Assembly (NCBI RefSeq): GCF_000230895.2
Contig: NC_016604.1
Coordinates: 3,596,001-3,660,000, forward strand
Length of the DNA stretch: 64,000 nucleotides
Reading direction: 5' to 3'
Source: Mycolicibacterium rhodesiae NBB3
GTDB lineage: Bacteria; Actinomycetota; Actinomycetes; Mycobacteriales; Mycobacteriaceae
Made by a program: the position numbers and the translations under genes. Shown here in pieces: positions 63,215-64,000 of the stretch; within the stretch, counting starts at the first letter, position 1; each line of letters begins with the position of its first letter. The notes beneath the pieces are model-generated. The model saw only the letters and a list, made by a program, of their open reading frames with translations. It did no database searches and was not told the origin of the DNA.

Positions 63215-64000
63215 GTGCTGCTGTCCTCGTTGAACCCCGCGACGGTGGCGGCCGGTGCCGATGTCGCCGACGCGGTCCGCATCGATCACGCGGTGCTGAG
63301 TCGCAGCGATCTGGTGGGTGCCGCGACGTCGGTCGCCGAGCGGGTGGCGGGCGCACACCGCGTCGCGGTGCTCGCGACGCCGACCGCCACGACGGTGCTT
63401 GCGGTGACCGGCTGCCTGATCGCCGGCGTGCCCGTCGTCCCGGTGCCCGCCGACGTCGGCGCCGCCGAACGCGCGCACATCCTCGCCGACTCCGGCGCAC
63501 AGGCGTGGCTGGGCGAGAAGCCCTCGGACACCGGCGGTCTTGCCCACATCCCCGTGCGGTTGCACGCCCGGTCATGGCATCGCTACGCCGAGCCGCAGCC
63601 CGACGCGACGGCGCTGATCATCTACACGTCGGGCACCACGGGTCCGCCCAAAGGGGTGGTGGTGAGCCGGCGCGCGATCGCCGCGGACATCGACGCGCTG
63701 GCTCAGGCCTGGCAGTGGACGCCCGACGACACGTTGGTGCACGGGCTGCCGCTCTACCACGTGCACGGGCTGGTGCTGGGGTTGCTCGGTTCGCTGCGCA
63801 TCGGAAATCGGTTCGTGCACACGGGAAAACCAAAACCAGATCTCTACGCCGCTGCCGGCGGCTCGTTGTATTTCGCCGTTCCGACAGTGTGGTCCCGGAT
63901 CGCCGACGACACCGAGGCGGCAACCGCGCTGAGATCTGCGCGCCTGCTGGTGTCCGGCAGCGCTCCGCTGCCGGTGCCGGTGTTCGAGCGGCTCGCCGAA
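63215..64000 (+). CDS. fadD36: Acyl-CoA synthetase FadD36, N-terminal part
   Basis: GTG at 63215 opens a frame that runs off the window after 262 codons. The ANL-superfamily AMP-binding signature IYTSGTTGPPKGVVVSRRAI is at about residues 136-155, followed by HGLPLYHVHGLVLGLLGSLRIGNRFVHTGKP. The start VLLSSLNPATVAAGADVADAV and internal blocks match FadD36 (Rv1193). It activates a carboxylic acid, possibly malonate-like or methyl-branched, to CoA. TATCCT at 63202-63207 with a 7-base gap to the GTG predicts a leaderless mRNA. Confidence 0.9.
   Translation, partial: MLLSSLNPATVAAGADVADAVRIDHAVLSRSDLVGAATSVAERVAGAHRVAVLATPTATTVLAVTGCLIAGVPVVPVPADVGAAERAHILADSGAQAWLGEKPSDTGGLAHIPVRLHARSWHRYAEPQPDATALIIYTSGTTGPPKGVVVSRRAIAADIDALAQAWQWTPDDTLVHGLPLYHVHGLVLGLLGSLRIGNRFVHTGKPKPDLYAAAGGSLYFAVPTVWSRIADDTEAATALRSARLLVSGSAPLPVPVFERLAE

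Overview
The window is high-GC actinobacterial chromosome and almost certainly comes from a pigmented, fast-growing mycobacterium (Mycolicibacterium type). The evidence is a set of mycobacterial or actinobacterial marker genes (pimE, lpqW, mshB, fbiC, mcr, the F420-binding Rv1155 family, two Ala/Pro-rich exported proteins) in nearly the same order as M. tuberculosis Rv1142c to Rv1193. Family and synteny statements rest on recalled knowledge; no database search was run. No rRNA, tRNA, CRISPR array or complete insertion sequence was seen, and no stretch over about 300 bases lacks a gene.

Layout. 1-7.4 kb: the end of a hexapeptide-repeat protein, an SDR-like reductase, a CPBP protease, an MFS exporter, then a lipid block (crotonase-fold protein, mcr, SDR, nitronate monooxygenase) with a three-copy 32-bp repeat that carries a start codon. 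7.4-16 kb: a 50-aa acidic protein with its own terminator, DoxX, an intact mmpL13-type transporter with a TetR regulator and a methyltransferase, a sirtuin deacylase, GntR, two methyltransferase paralogues around a DUF1697 gene, and an F420-binding split-barrel protein. 16-22.2 kb: an accessory block of two solute:sodium symporters with small membrane partners plus a LytS/LytTR two-component system, probably for acetate or other monocarboxylates. 22.2-29.1 kb: an HhH-GPD protein, a lone resolvase catalytic domain, a nitroreductase, a DUF1059 protein, two Ala/Pro-rich exported proteins, pimE (no canonical start codon where expected), a pterin dehydratase, mutT2 and a membrane protein. 29.2-45 kb: a P450 divergent from a frameshifted AraC regulator, two small Cys-rich proteins, typA, lpqW, a ClC channel, mshB, a small membrane protein, an exported acidic protein, fbiC, DUF2231, YceI and an anchored DUF2993 protein. 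45-64 kb: fdxC, dapC, a NarL-type two-component pair, a carotenoid oxygenase, a carotenoid operon (crtE-crtI-crtB-methyltransferase-crtU-Rieske) converging on idi, the proline catabolism locus pruC/pruA/pruB, an exported protein, a NUDIX hydrolase and the start of fadD36.

How it works together. idi and crtE feed GGPP to CrtB and CrtI, giving lycopene; CrtU would aromatise rings, but no lycopene cyclase is in the window. The divergent carotenoid oxygenase could cleave products, and an 18-bp near-palindrome lies between the two units. pruC is the expected activator of the adjacent divergent pruA-pruB. Several genes begin a few bases after a TANNNT box, which predicts leaderless mRNAs.
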